Shown one piece after another: positions 1-8,505 of a stretch of 64,000 bases of DNA. The number at the start of each line of letters is the position of its first letter. The stretch's first letter is position 1. Origin of the DNA: Prevotella sp. UBA2742 (GTDB lineage Bacteria > Bacteroidota > Bacteroidia > Bacteroidales > Bacteroidaceae); the NCBI GenBank assembly GCA_002353485.1, contig DEJS01000016.1:1-64000 (forward strand), written 5' to 3'. A program made the translations under genes and the position numbers. The notes beneath the pieces were generated by a model. That model was given only the letters and a program-made list of their open reading frames with translations, made no database searches and had not been told where the DNA came from.

Positions 1-306
1 CCGAATGTGCTGCCGTTCCTGAACTTCCTCGACCAAGCTCAGCGTAACAACACCGTTGGTTCACTGACTGCAGAGGACGTATCGCGCTCCATGGGCGCTG
101 GTGGCAGCAGCCAGATCGTCACTCCGATTGTCAACGTCCAGACAGACAATGAAGAGTTACGTGATGCCGTCGATGCTCACCGAGAAGCTACAGACCGGCT
201 GATTGCAAGGCTGAATATCCCCATCGATGCGAGGGTAGTACTGACGGGTACTGACGGCCTGAACGCACAACAAGAATTATTGGACAGAATGCTTAAGAAC
301 AAATAA
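1..306 (+). CDS. C-terminal end of a prophage tail protein (5' partial)
   Basis: The frame is open from the first base of the window, so only the last ~101 residues are seen. The visible part is hydrophilic, with a Gly/Ser-rich linker and then a helical stretch rich in Glu, Asp and Arg. That fits the tail end of a large phage tail protein such as a tape measure, but no diagnostic motif is present. The stop codon is 2 nt before the start of the next tail gene on the same strand, consistent with a late phage operon. The family is inferred from context only. Confidence 0.45.
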   Translation, partial: PNVLPFLNFLDQAQRNNTVGSLTAEDVSRSMGAGGSSQIVTPIVNVQTDNEELRDAVDAHREATDRLIARLNIPIDARVVLTGTDGLNAQQELLDRMLKNK

Positions 307-308
307 AT

Positions 309-2102
309 ATGGCAGTCAAATTATACCTGGATAACCAAGAGGTCATCACAGACAGCACTCAGGAGATCAAGATAACAAGGGAGAATCCGTACTTCACGCT
401 TTCGGATTCTTACACCCTTGACGTTTCCATCCCGCTATCCATCCTTCAGAACCGGAAGTTTTTCGGAGGCATACAGAAACTGGAGAAAAAAAGAGAATAC
501 CGAGAATATGCCTGCAGGCTGTATTGCTCGAACTCTCTGCTGATGGAAGGAACTGCACGTATCGTACAGTCCACAGAGTCGGTTGTTAAGGTTCAACTTG
601 CCTGTGGCGTCTCAGCCCTGAAGATGTCAAGCGAACAGGAAGGGACATACATTGATAACCTGATTACAGAGAAGGAGGGCTGGCAACTGAACCTTACAGG
701 TTTTCTCGATTACGGCCCTACGTCAGACGCACCATTAGACGACATTATGGGCGGTACCCACACAGGATACGGTTTTCCTGTCCTGGACAATACGAACGAT
801 ATAGTGGTCAACATCGCTGATGCAGATTTTATGCTGGCAAGATCCTGTACTTATGTCAGCGAGTGTCCGCGACTACTGGACGTAGCAAGGCTTATCGCAT
901 CGAAGATGGGATACACATTAGACATGTCAATTCTTCCTGCAGCATGCTATAGTATATTTATAGTATCGGCAACACATGGCAACCTCGGAAAGAAAATCCC
1001 TCACTGGACTGTCAAGGAATTCTTCAAGCAGTTCCAGAATTTCTTCGGATGTACTCTGGTCCGGAGCGGAAACAAGGCGCTGCGCCTGGTTCCGCTTGAC
1101 AGTTTCGCACAAAACCCTGTCACCACTATCACGCCTCTGAATGAATTTCAGGCAGAATACTCGAAGGATGACGATGCAGAAGGCATCATGAACCGTAATG
1201 TAGAGTTCGAGATGGAGAATTCCACCTCAGAGACTGTCGATGAAGAAATCCTCGAGCAGGCAAAATATACATCTGAATACTCTGATGCCGGTGTCATGAT
1301 CAATGCCTTCCGCAACGAGACTGATGCCGTAAGGATGCATAAGATATACAACCTGAATGGTGAGTTATATGTAGGATGGGAAAAGGGTGAGAATGACTAT
1401 GAGCTGAAACGCGTGGCTCCTTTCAATCCGTTGAAACGATTCGAGGGTGCCGACAGTGTCAAACTTAAGATATCCCCTGCATATATAGATGAAGAGGTGG
1501 AATGTACCATCTATGCAACGCATGACTTTCTGGTTAGCCCTTATGCATTCAAACTGGAGCTTAACCTTCCTTCCGTATCAAATCCTTTCGGACAAAGTGT
1601 AAACTTCGGATACAATCCTTCAGGGAATGATAACCAGGAAAAGAGTCCGACACTCCAGAGCCTGGTGGAAGGCTCTGAGTCAATCGTCAGCAACGAAGAA
1701 AAGTCGGATATCATGAGTGTAGCGTTCCTCGATGGAAAAGTAGAGTCTGTTACTGCGGTGTCTGAGCATTACGGCGACAAGTCTTTCACGTACCAGATTC
1801 ATCTGGCATTCACAGACTACAATTTCAAGAAGCAGTTGTCTAACAACCGCAGCAAATGGAGTTTCAGCCTGAATGACCTGACAGGTTATGATTTCTATCT
1901 CGGGCAGCTGCACAAGATAAACTTCCGATGCTCCCACAATGTGAAGCACATCTTCAAGTTCCTGTCTGACTACATCCCGGAGGCCGACAATATCTTCATT
2001 ATCGGAGGAAAGAGGTATGCATGTGAGAAGATCGAGGCCAGCATCAAGCAAGGGAACCTTGACAAACTGATGACCGGCTACTTCTATGAAATAGTGTCAT
2101 AG
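309..2102 (+). CDS. Prophage tail/baseplate-associated protein
   Basis: The product is 597 aa, without signal peptide or membrane segment. The N-terminus (strand-rich, with an acid-rich segment leading into a Pro-Tyr-Phe motif and a later Phe-Phe-Gly-Gly) resembles large structural proteins found next to tape-measure genes in Bacteroidota prophages. I recognise the type but cannot name the domain. It starts 2 nt after the upstream tail gene, so the two are probably co-transcribed. Its 3' end overlaps the integrase 3' end by 6 nt on the opposite strand. Base composition is visibly more AT-rich than the core genes to the right, which fits foreign origin. Confidence 0.5.
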   Translation: MAVKLYLDNQEVITDSTQEIKITRENPYFTLSDSYTLDVSIPLSILQNRKFFGGIQKLEKKREYREYACRLYCSNSLLMEGTARIVQSTESVVKVQLACGVSALKMSSEQEGTYIDNLITEKEGWQLNLTGFLDYGPTSDAPLDDIMGGTHTGYGFPVLDNTNDIVVNIADADFMLARSCTYVSECPRLLDVARLIASKMGYTLDMSILPAACYSIFIVSATHGNLGKKIPHWTVKEFFKQFQNFFGCTLVRSGNKALRLVPLDSFAQNPVTTITPLNEFQAEYSKDDDAEGIMNRNVEFEMENSTSETVDEEILEQAKYTSEYSDAGVMINAFRNETDAVRMHKIYNLNGELYVGWEKGENDYELKRVAPFNPLKRFEGADSVKLKISPAYIDEEVECTIYATHDFLVSPYAFKLELNLPSVSNPFGQSVNFGYNPSGNDNQEKSPTLQSLVEGSESIVSNEEKSDIMSVAFLDGKVESVTAVSEHYGDKSFTYQIHLAFTDYNFKKQLSNNRSKWSFSLNDLTGYDFYLGQLHKINFRCSHNVKHIFKFLSDYIPEADNIFIIGGKRYACEKIEASIKQGNLDKLMTGYFYEIVS

Positions 2103-3305
2103 GTCGCCGTCAAAGTGCTTGGCTGCCTCGTTGACATAGCCAGACCGTCGCTTCATATAGAGGTTCGTGACCTCCACACTGGAATGGCGTGCCTGGTCCC
2201 TCGCTGATATTACGCCCAGCTTCTCGCCATGGTCGATGATGCCGGTATCCTTCAGGCTATAGAACATATAATAAGGTGGGAATCCCAATTCCTCGCGGAG
2301 CTTGGCAAAGCGGTTCCTGAAGATATCGCTCCTGGCACGTTCCTCTGATGGTATGAACTGCTTGCCGAACAAGTACGATCTCCCGGAATGACTGAACACT
2401 TCGAGTTCCAGCATCAGCTTCACAATCTTATCGTGAAGTGGGACCCGTCCGTTCTTGCGGTTCTTACTTACCATCGACGGGACAAATACCGTCTGATCCT
2501 GCAACTGGATATCCCTCACTCGTATCTTCACGAGCTCGATGGGCCTGATCATCGTGTAATACTCGAAGTAGCAGGCCAGCAGGAACCGCTTATCTGTCTG
2601 TCTGAGGTATGCGGACATACGCTTCACGTCTGGTACCGACAATGGCTCCCTGAACTTTTCCTTCACTGGAAGAATCGGGATCTTCGATATCGGATTGTCA
2701 GAGAGATACTGCTTTTCCACCAGCCAGGTGCAGAAAGCGGACATCCATGTACGGTAATTGTTTCTCGTCAGAGTGGAAGTCTCACGGTCGAGAAGAATGT
2801 AGTCCAGGAAGTCTGTTGCCAGTGCCGTGTCTAGCTCATATACCTTTTTATTATTATAGTGCCGGTCTTCAAGCCATTCCTCGAAGATGTTCAGCCGTGA
2901 ATAATAATCTATCCGGGTCTTTTCGGACATGGCACCCTTCTGCTCCAGTTTCTTGATATAGGTCTTGTACCTGCCTATGACTGTCATCAGAGGCGTGGCC
3001 GTGCGTCCTACAGACGGAGCCGTAAAGGGATTGATGCCCTTCATGAAGTTGTTATATACATTGGCTGATATCTGAGCAGCCATAAAGTCACGCTCAGCAC
3101 CTTTCAAGTATCGGTTGAGCATGATCTTGAATCTGACAAGCTTGCCAGACTCCGGATTTCTCACGTAATAAAACAGGTAGGAATCCTTGCCGTCCTCGCC
3201 GTCATGGCGTCTGCAAGGGATAAAATCCACGTTAGAATAACAATTTTTAGAGTTTTTTGGAAACATTTTTTTACGTTCTTTCGCAGAAAGACCGTTATTA
3301 AACAT
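2097..3305 (-). CDS. Tyrosine recombinase / prophage integrase
   Basis: This is a site-specific integrase of the phage integrase family, expected to insert or excise the element that ends here. The ATG at 3305 gives 402 aa; a TTG at 3335 would add 10 residues but lies inside a hairpin. A SAM-like core-binding domain covers about residues 100-205. The catalytic domain follows, with box I Arg near residue 254 (in MIRPIEL), a Lys near 352 where many families have the HxxR Arg (SLKDTG), His near 374 (ARHSS) and the nucleophile Tyr near 383 (NLYMKR). The Lys-for-Arg variant is common in Bacteroidota integrases. The gene sits 70 bp from the tRNA-fMet 3' end and points away from it, the classic arrangement for tRNA-targeting elements. 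Confidence 0.85.
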   Translation of the reverse strand: MFNNGLSAKERKKMFPKNSKNCYSNVDFIPCRRHDGEDGKDSYLFYYVRNPESGKLVRFKIMLNRYLKGAERDFMAAQISANVYNNFMKGINPFTAPSVGRTATPLMTVIGRYKTYIKKLEQKGAMSEKTRIDYYSRLNIFEEWLEDRHYNNKKVYELDTALATDFLDYILLDRETSTLTRNNYRTWMSAFCTWLVEKQYLSDNPISKIPILPVKEKFREPLSVPDVKRMSAYLRQTDKRFLLACYFEYYTMIRPIELVKIRVRDIQLQDQTVFVPSMVSKNRKNGRVPLHDKIVKLMLELEVFSHSGRSYLFGKQFIPSEERARSDIFRNRFAKLREELGFPPYYMFYSLKDTGIIDHGEKLGVISARDQARHSSVEVTNLYMKRRSGYVNEAAKHFDGDL

Positions 3306-3334
3306 TTCTTTTGTCCGTTGATTTAAATTTAACA

Positions 3335-3371
3335 AAGCCGCAAGTGGTTGAAAATCAACTCTTTACGGCTT
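3335..3371 (-). terminator. Hairpin between integrase and tRNA-fMet
   Basis: The outer arms are AAGCCG (3335-3340) and CGGCTT (3366-3371), with an inner GTTGA/TCAAC pairing around a three-base loop. On the minus strand, downstream of the tRNA, it is followed by a T-rich stretch, so it may terminate the tRNA transcript. It may equally be part of the attachment region of the prophage. Confidence 0.45.
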
Positions 3372-3375
3372 GTTT

Positions 3376-3451
3376 TGGTTGCGGAGGCAGGACTCGAACA
3401 TGCGACCTCCAGGTTATGAGCCTGGCGAGCTACCAACTGCTCCACTCCGCG
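3376..3451 (-). tRNA. Initiator tRNA-fMet (CAT anticodon)
   Basis: The 76-nt cloverleaf reads on the minus strand. The anticodon loop is CTCATAA, flanked by the CCAGG/CCTGG stem. The first base pair is a C1.A72 mismatch, the hallmark of bacterial initiator tRNA, followed by six good acceptor pairs. CCA is encoded (3378-3376). It has its own promoter upstream. The 3' end faces the prophage integrase, making the gene the probable attachment site. The initiator assignment rests on the C1.A72 mismatch and the loop sequence. Confidence 0.9.
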
Positions 3452-3475
3452 ATATTATTTTCTTCTAAGCGGGTG

Positions 3476-3507
3476 CAAAGGTACATAAAATTTTTGAAAC
3501 GTCCAAA
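3476..3507 (-). promoter_or_regulatory. Bacteroidetes-type promoter of tRNA-fMet
   Basis: On the minus strand a TACCTTTG -7 box (3483-3476) lies 20 bp from a TTTG -33 box (3507-3504). This matches the Bacteroidetes primary sigma consensus, with spacing into the tRNA 5' end of about 24 nt. Confidence 0.75.
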
Positions 3508-3563
3508 TAAAAGGGCCATTTTTCCTAAAAAATGAGTAATTCTAAACAATTTCCCGCAAAATA

Positions 3564-3595
3564 TTTGTTTAATTCGCGTTTATTTCCTAATTTTG
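3564..3595 (+). promoter_or_regulatory. Promoter of the tetR-family gene
   Basis: A TTTG (3564-3567) and a TAATTTTG (3588-3595) are separated by 20 bp, ahead of the regulator that starts at 3648. The leader would be about 45 nt. Confidence 0.7.
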
Positions 3596-3647
3596 CACAC
3601 TGTAACGACAATGTGCAACCGTTGAAAACTAAGGGAGGATAGTAAGT

Positions 3648-4238
3648 ATGTCAATATCAAAGACGAGACAATTACTGGTAGACGTGGCTCGGCAGCTCTT
3701 CGCAAAGAACGGCCTCGAGAATACGACGATGAACGATATCGCGCAGAGTTCAGGTAAGGGTCGTCGTACGCTCTACACCTACTTCAAGTCGAAGGAGGAC
3801 ATCTATTATGCCGTCATCGAGAGCGAGCTGGAGCGCCTCTCCGACAAGCTCGACGAAGTAGCGGCCAAGCGTATTCCCCCGCAGGAAAAGATTATCGAGC
3901 TGATCTACATGCACCTGAGTATGATACGTGAGACGGTAGTGCGCAACGGAAATCTACGTGCGGAGTTCTTCCGTAACATCTGGATGGTCGAAAAGGTTCG
4001 CAAGAATTTTGACGACGCGGAGATAGAGCTGTTCCGCAAGGTGTTCCGCGAGGGCAAGGAGGACGGCGAGTTTGACATAGACAATGTCGAGCTCGTGGCC
4101 GACATCACCCACTACTGTATCAAGGGGCTTGAGGTTCCTTACATCTACGGTCGCATAGCGCACGGCATGAAGGAGGAGGACACGAAGCCTCAGGTGGCGA
4201 AGATAGTCTACAGCGCTCTTGGGAAAAGGAAATATTAG
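3648..4238 (+). CDS. TetR/AcrR-family transcriptional regulator
   Basis: The 196-aa protein has a typical TetR N-terminal helix-turn-helix at about residues 5-50 (FAKNGLENTTMNDIA, then GRRTLYTYFKSKEDIYY). The C-terminal helical ligand/dimer domain is too divergent to predict a ligand. It stands 119 bp upstream of fabG in the same direction. A TetR-fabG pair suggests a link to fatty-acid synthesis or membrane lipid control, but that is inference from neighbourhood. The gap between the two genes is filled by a 44-bp tandem repeat whose first copy begins inside the stop codon of this gene. Confidence 0.85.
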   Translation: MSISKTRQLLVDVARQLFAKNGLENTTMNDIAQSSGKGRRTLYTYFKSKEDIYYAVIESELERLSDKLDEVAAKRIPPQEKIIELIYMHLSMIRETVVRNGNLRAEFFRNIWMVEKVRKNFDDAEIELFRKVFREGKEDGEFDIDNVELVADITHYCIKGLEVPYIYGRIAHGMKEEDTKPQVAKIVYSALGKRKY

Positions 4239-4322
4239 TTTCTGTAAGCCCCTGGTGCTGATGATGACAGATAGTAAATTAGTTTCTGCAAGCCCCTGGT
4301 GCAGTTGAAGTCAGATAGTAAT
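4235..4322 (+). repeat. Tandem 44-bp direct repeat, two copies
   Basis: Copy 1 is 4235-4278 and copy 2 is 4279-4322; they differ at 6 of 44 positions. The first copy overlaps the tetR stop codon. The differences cluster in the middle and leave AAGCCCCTGGTGC and CAGATAGTAA intact. No open reading frame or T-tract is associated. Confidence 0.85.
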
Positions 4323-4357
4323 TAACACGATTATTCAATATAAAAAACGTTTAAGAA

Positions 4358-5095
4358 ATGGGATTATTACAAGGAAAGACAGCGCTGATTACAGGTGCTG
4401 CGCGCGGTATCGGCAAGGCTATCGCGCTGAAGTTCGCCGAGGAAGGCGCTAACATTGCGTTCACCGACCTCGAGGTTAACGAAGAGACAGAGAAGGAAAT
4501 CGCCTCCAAGGGCGTTAAGGCCAAGAGCTATGCCTCAAACGCTGCTGACTTTGCCCAGACCGAAGAAGTAGTGAAGGCCGTCAAGGACGAGTTCGGCTCG
4601 ATAGACATTCTGGTGAACAATGCCGGTATCACGAAGGACGGTCTGATGCTTCGCATGACCGAGCAGCAGTGGGATGCCGTCATTGCGGTGAACCTGAAGT
4701 CAGCATTTAACTTCATCCACGCCTGTGTGCCCGTGATGATGCGCCAGCGTGGCGGCAGCATCATCAACATGGCTTCCGTCGTAGGCGTACACGGCAACGC
4801 CGGCCAGGCCAACTATGCCGCTTCGAAGGCCGGTCTTATTGCGCTGGCCAAGTCGATTGGTCAGGAGATGGGTCCGAAGGGCATCCGTGCCAACGCCATA
4901 GCCCCCGGCTTCATTGACACGGCCATGACGCAGGCCCTTCCCGACGACATCCGCAAGGAGTGGATACAGAAGATACCCCTTCGCCGCGGCGGTCAGGTAG
5001 AGGATATCGCCAATGTAGCCACTTTCCTCGCTTCCGACCTGTCGAGCTACGTGAGCGGGCAGGTGATACAGGTAGACGGTGGCATGAACATGTAA
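4358..5095 (+). CDS. fabG: 3-oxoacyl-[acyl-carrier-protein] reductase FabG
   Basis: This is an NADPH-dependent short-chain dehydrogenase that reduces 3-ketoacyl-ACP in each round of type II fatty-acid elongation, in the cytoplasm. At 245 aa it has the family's usual length. The cofactor motif TGAARGIG is at about residues 12-19, NNAG at about 87-90, and the catalytic Ser and YAASK motif lie around residues 140-160. The C-terminus, with SSYVSGQVIQVDGG, matches FabG closely. It is followed immediately by a strong bidirectional terminator. A related SDR with another substrate cannot be excluded, but the overall sequence is typical FabG. Confidence 0.9.
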   Translation: MGLLQGKTALITGAARGIGKAIALKFAEEGANIAFTDLEVNEETEKEIASKGVKAKSYASNAADFAQTEEVVKAVKDEFGSIDILVNNAGITKDGLMLRMTEQQWDAVIAVNLKSAFNFIHACVPVMMRQRGGSIINMASVVGVHGNAGQANYAASKAGLIALAKSIGQEMGPKGIRANAIAPGFIDTAMTQALPDDIRKEWIQKIPLRRGGQVEDIANVATFLASDLSSYVSGQVIQVDGGMNM

Positions 5096-5133
5096 ACAAC
5101 AAGCCCGGCGGACTTTCCGCCGGGCTTGTTGTT
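5095..5133. terminator. Bidirectional terminator between fabG and the GH3 gene
   Basis: A near-perfect 17-18 bp inverted repeat (arms containing AACAAGCCCGGCGGA and TCCGCCGGGCTTGTT) has a very short loop. It separates two convergent genes. Confidence 0.85.
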
Positions 5134-5170
5134 GGTACCTGCATTAGGCTGGTGCCACTGCTTATTCTGT

Positions 5171-7498
5171 TCAGTGTATGTTTGGCGTGTCCCAGACCTT
5201 GGTCTGGCGGCACGTCACTTTTTGTTGTGTCCGACCTACGGTCAGCACGAAGTCGCCCTCCTCCAGGGTCCATCGCCCGTCGGCTCCGACGAACGCCAGG
5301 TTCCTGGCCGGCAACTGGAATGTCACGGTCTTGGTCTGTCCCGGCTCCAGTGCCACCTTTGTGAAGTCGCGCAGGCGCCTGTTATCCGGCACGATGCTGG
5401 CTACGAGGTCGCTCGAGTACAGCAGTACGGCCTCCTTGCCTGCGCGGCTGCCCGTGTTCTTGATGTCGACGGTCACTGTCAGCACGTCGTCGGGTCCGAA
5501 GACGGTCTTGTCCACCCTCAGGTTCTGGTATTCGTAGGTGGTGTAGCTCAGTCCGTAGCCGAAGGGCCACTGCAGGCTCACCTTCGCGTCGTAGTCGTAT
5601 GCGCCGGCCATGGTTCCCACCTCCTCAGACACCTTGTAGTCGTAGGTGTTCAGCGAGTTAATCTCGCGCGGGTACGTGTAGGGCATCTTAGCCGAGAAGT
5701 TCGCCTCTCCTGCGAGCAGTTCCGCCAGCGCGTCGCCCCCGTAGTTGCCGGGCAGCAGCACGTCTACCACTGCGCTGCACAATGGCTCTATGTCGGCCAC
5801 GAGCCGCGGCCGGCCCTCGTTGAGCACCATGACGATGGGCTTCCCGACCTTGTAGAGCGCCTTTACCAGGTTTCGCTGGTTTTCCGACAGCCACAAGTCG
5901 GTCAGGTTGCCGGGCGTCTCGGTGTACGAGTTCTCGCCGATACAGGCTATGATGACGTCCACGTCGCCCTTGGCCGCCTGTACGGCCTTTTCAATCTGCG
6001 GCGCGTTCTCCTCCCAGTACTTTCCGTCCTCGTTGTAGGTCACGCCCTGTTCCAGCACGACGTTCTCCTTGCCGTACTTCAGGCACAGCGCCTCGTATAT
6101 GGTGTTGTACTGCTCCGTCAGGTCTTCTGCCTTCGAGCCCTGCCACGTGTACGACCATCCTCCGTTCAGGCACCGCATGCTGTTGGCGTTCGGTCCCGTG
6201 ACGAGCATCCTGTGCTTGCCCTTCTCCAGCGGCAGCACGTGGTTCTCGTTCTTCAGCAGCACCATGCTCTCGCGTGCTGCATCCCGCGATGCGTCGGCAT
6301 GCTCGCGGCTTCCGAAGCGTTCGTATCCCTTTCCGCCCGTGTTCGGGCGCTCGAAGAGTCCCAGACGGTGCTTGACGCGCAGAATACGTCTTACGGCGTC
6401 GTCAATGCGCTCCTGCTTGACGGCCCCCTCCTGTACCAGCTCCTTCAGCAGAATGCAGAAGTCGACGCTGTAGGGGTCCATCGACATGTCAATGCCCGCG
6501 TTGACGGCCAGCCTGATGGCATCCTTCTTGTCCTTCGCGACGTGCTCGCGGCTGAACAGGTTGTTGATATCGGCCCAGTCGGTGACCAGCATGCCGTCCC
6601 AGCCGAGGTCCTCCTTCAGCCACTGGGTCAGGTACTGGTAGCTTGCGTGCAGCGGCACGCCGTTCACGCTGGCCGAGTTGACCATCATGGTCAGCGTCCC
6701 CGCCATGGCTGCTGCGCGGAACGGTTCGAAGTACTTCTCCCTGAGCATCTGCGGCGACAGGTATGCCGGTGTGCGGTCCTTGCCCGTCCACGGTGCGCCG
6801 TAGGCAAAGTAGTGCTTCGTGCTGGTGCCCACGTGGAAGGCGTCGATGTGATTGGGGTCCTTGCCCTGGTATCCCTCAATCTGTGCCACCACCATCTTCG
6901 AGTTCACCACGGCGTCCTCGCCGAAGCTCTCCCAAATACGTGGCCACCTGGGGTCGCGCCCCAGGTCCACCACCGGGTTGTACACCCAGGGGCAGTCCGC
7001 CGCTCGGCTCTCGTATGCCGTAATCTCGGCCCCCCTACGAACCAGTTCGGTATTGAACGACGCCGCCATGTTGATGGGCTGCGGAAAGAGCGTCCCCCCC
7101 ACGGTGTACGTCACGCCATGGTTGTGGTCCAGTCCGTAGACGTCGGGAATGCCGAGGTATTCCATCGACTTCCGCTGTATGAGCCCTATCCAGTAGCGCC
7201 ATTCCTCTACGGTACGCGCGCGTGTGCCGGGTGCATTCAGTATCGAGCCCACCTTCCACCGGCTTATAATGGTGTCCAGCATCTCCTCGTTCAGGCGCCA
7301 CACGCCCTTGTCGTCGTACTTTCCCATAATGTCAAGGTTCAGCTCGAGCATCTGTCCAATCTTCTCGTCGAGCGACATCTTCCCCAGCTGCGCCTCAATC
7401 TTCCGCTCCATGGCCTCGTCGCGGGCTATGGCCGGTCGCTGTGCCGTGGCGGTCATGGCAGCCGCCGCCAGCAGCACGGTCATCATCAGTTTCTTCAT
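5171..7498 (-). CDS. bglX: Secreted beta-glucosidase, glycoside hydrolase family 3 (BglX-like)
   Basis: The 775-aa enzyme has a signal peptide (hydrophobic residues 5-17, cleavage after ATAQ), so it is probably periplasmic. The GH3 N-terminal TIM-barrel domain covers about residues 40-380. The nucleophile Asp is at about residue 307 in VTDWAD. The GH3 C-terminal alpha/beta sandwich follows, and a fibronectin-III-like domain occupies about the last 90 residues. This is the BglX layout: release of non-reducing-end beta-D-glucose from oligosaccharides. The exact substrate is not visible; related GH3 proteins can be xylosidases. No SusC/D genes are adjacent. A long open frame on the opposite strand is a shadow of its codon usage. 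Confidence 0.88.
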   Translation of the reverse strand: MKKLMMTVLLAAAAMTATAQRPAIARDEAMERKIEAQLGKMSLDEKIGQMLELNLDIMGKYDDKGVWRLNEEMLDTIISRWKVGSILNAPGTRARTVEEWRYWIGLIQRKSMEYLGIPDVYGLDHNHGVTYTVGGTLFPQPINMAASFNTELVRRGAEITAYESRAADCPWVYNPVVDLGRDPRWPRIWESFGEDAVVNSKMVVAQIEGYQGKDPNHIDAFHVGTSTKHYFAYGAPWTGKDRTPAYLSPQMLREKYFEPFRAAAMAGTLTMMVNSASVNGVPLHASYQYLTQWLKEDLGWDGMLVTDWADINNLFSREHVAKDKKDAIRLAVNAGIDMSMDPYSVDFCILLKELVQEGAVKQERIDDAVRRILRVKHRLGLFERPNTGGKGYERFGSREHADASRDAARESMVLLKNENHVLPLEKGKHRMLVTGPNANSMRCLNGGWSYTWQGSKAEDLTEQYNTIYEALCLKYGKENVVLEQGVTYNEDGKYWEENAPQIEKAVQAAKGDVDVIIACIGENSYTETPGNLTDLWLSENQRNLVKALYKVGKPIVMVLNEGRPRLVADIEPLCSAVVDVLLPGNYGGDALAELLAGEANFSAKMPYTYPREINSLNTYDYKVSEEVGTMAGAYDYDAKVSLQWPFGYGLSYTTYEYQNLRVDKTVFGPDDVLTVTVDIKNTGSRAGKEAVLLYSSDLVASIVPDNRRLRDFTKVALEPGQTKTVTFQLPARNLAFVGADGRWTLEEGDFVLTVGRTQQKVTCRQTKVWDTPNIH

Positions 7499-7531
7499 TG
7501 CTTACTTTAGGTTTTTGTTCATTTCAGGCCT

Positions 7532-7563
7532 CAAAGGTACAAAAACCCCGCCACATGTCCAAG
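7532..7563 (-). promoter_or_regulatory. Promoter of the GH3 gene
   Basis: A minus-strand TACCTTTG (7539-7532) lies 34 nt upstream of the ATG. A CTTG at 7563-7560 is a near match to the -33 TTTG at 20-bp spacing. Confidence 0.55.
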
Positions 7564-7621
7564 CGAAACGCCGTTTTTCTTCCTCCGCGCGCCAAAAACC
7601 ACCCTTCCTGCTCGCGGTTGG

Positions 7622-7676
7622 TTCCAATTTTGCTCCATTCTATCTCCATTCTATCTCCATTCTATCTCCATTCTTT
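7622..7676 (+). repeat. 11-bp tandem repeat, four to five units
   Basis: The unit is CTCCATTCTAT. Three exact copies run from 7633 to 7665, a fourth (CTCCATTCTTT) from 7666 to 7676, and a degenerate one at 7622-7632. It lies in the 282-bp space between the divergent bglX and rluA genes, upstream of both. No coding potential is seen. Confidence 0.9.
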
Positions 7677-7779
7677 TTTATGTAGGCAGTATGTTTTCAG
7701 CGTGAACGTAAAGTTTTAACAGACGTTAAGACGCCGCAGGCCGCTCGTTTCATAAAAAATTCGTAACTTCGCCCCCGCT

Positions 7780-8469
7780 ATGAAGGTAGTTTACGAGGAC
7801 AACCATGTGATAATAGTCTCGAAGCGCAGCGGCGAGATAGTGCAGGGCGACAAGACCGGCGACGCCCCTTTGTCGGATGCCGTCAAGGCTTACCTGAAGG
7901 AGAAGTACCAGAAGCCCGGTGCCGTATTCCTGGGTGTGGTGCACCGTCTGGACCGCCCGGTGTGGGGTCTGGTGGTGTTTGCCCGTACGTCGAAGGCCCT
8001 TTCTCGGCTTAACGACATGTTCCGCCAGGGACAGGTGCACAAGACCTACTGGGCCCTTGTGGCCCGTCGCGACTTGCCCGCGGAGTGGACGACGCTCGAG
8101 CACTGGCTGGTGCGCAACGAGCAGCAGAACAAGTCGTACGCCTACGCCACTGAGCGTCCGCGCTCGAAGCATGCCGAGCTGCGCTACCGTGCCCTTGCGC
8201 ACAGCGACCGCTATACGCTCTTGGAGGTCCGCCTGCTGACAGGTCGTCACCACCAGATACGCTGTCAGTTGGCCGCCATCGGCTCGCCCATAAAGGGTGA
8301 CCTGAAGTACGGTGCTCCGCGCAGCAATGCTGACGGCAGCATCTGTCTGCTGGCGCGCCGCGTTGAGTTCGAGCACCCTGTGTCGCATGTGCCCATCAGC
8401 GTCGAGGCCCCGTTGCCCGACGACCGCTTGTGGCAGTCGTTTGCCACCGTCGGCACCGAGCGGCCCTGA
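7780..8469 (+). CDS. RluA-family pseudouridine synthase
   Basis: This 229-aa enzyme converts uridine to pseudouridine in rRNA or tRNA. The catalytic Asp is in the family motif HRLDRPVWGLVVFA at about residues 50-63. The conserved GRHHQIRCQLA element is near residues 153-163. There is no N-terminal S4 domain, so it belongs to the short RluA-like group, and the target base cannot be read from sequence. A weak -7-like box (TAACTTCG, 7764-7771) sits only 8 bp from the ATG, implying a very short or absent leader. tamB starts 36 nt after the stop codon, so the genes are likely co-transcribed. Confidence 0.88.
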   Translation: MKVVYEDNHVIIVSKRSGEIVQGDKTGDAPLSDAVKAYLKEKYQKPGAVFLGVVHRLDRPVWGLVVFARTSKALSRLNDMFRQGQVHKTYWALVARRDLPAEWTTLEHWLVRNEQQNKSYAYATERPRSKHAELRYRALAHSDRYTLLEVRLLTGRHHQIRCQLAAIGSPIKGDLKYGAPRSNADGSICLLARRVEFEHPVSHVPISVEAPLPDDRLWQSFATVGTERP

Positions 8470-8505
8470 GCCGTCGTCGCACCAGAATAAACCGTAGACT
8501 GAACG

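Noticed and set aside
2388..2834. Plus-strand frame inside the integrase gene
   Set aside because: Opposite to catalytic-domain codons; no similarity and no promoter.
5126..7510. A 794-codon open frame on the plus strand opposite the GH3 gene
   Set aside because: It is antisense to a gene with signal peptide and catalytic motifs. Its composition (His, Val, Gln, Arg-rich, no domain) is that of a codon-usage shadow.
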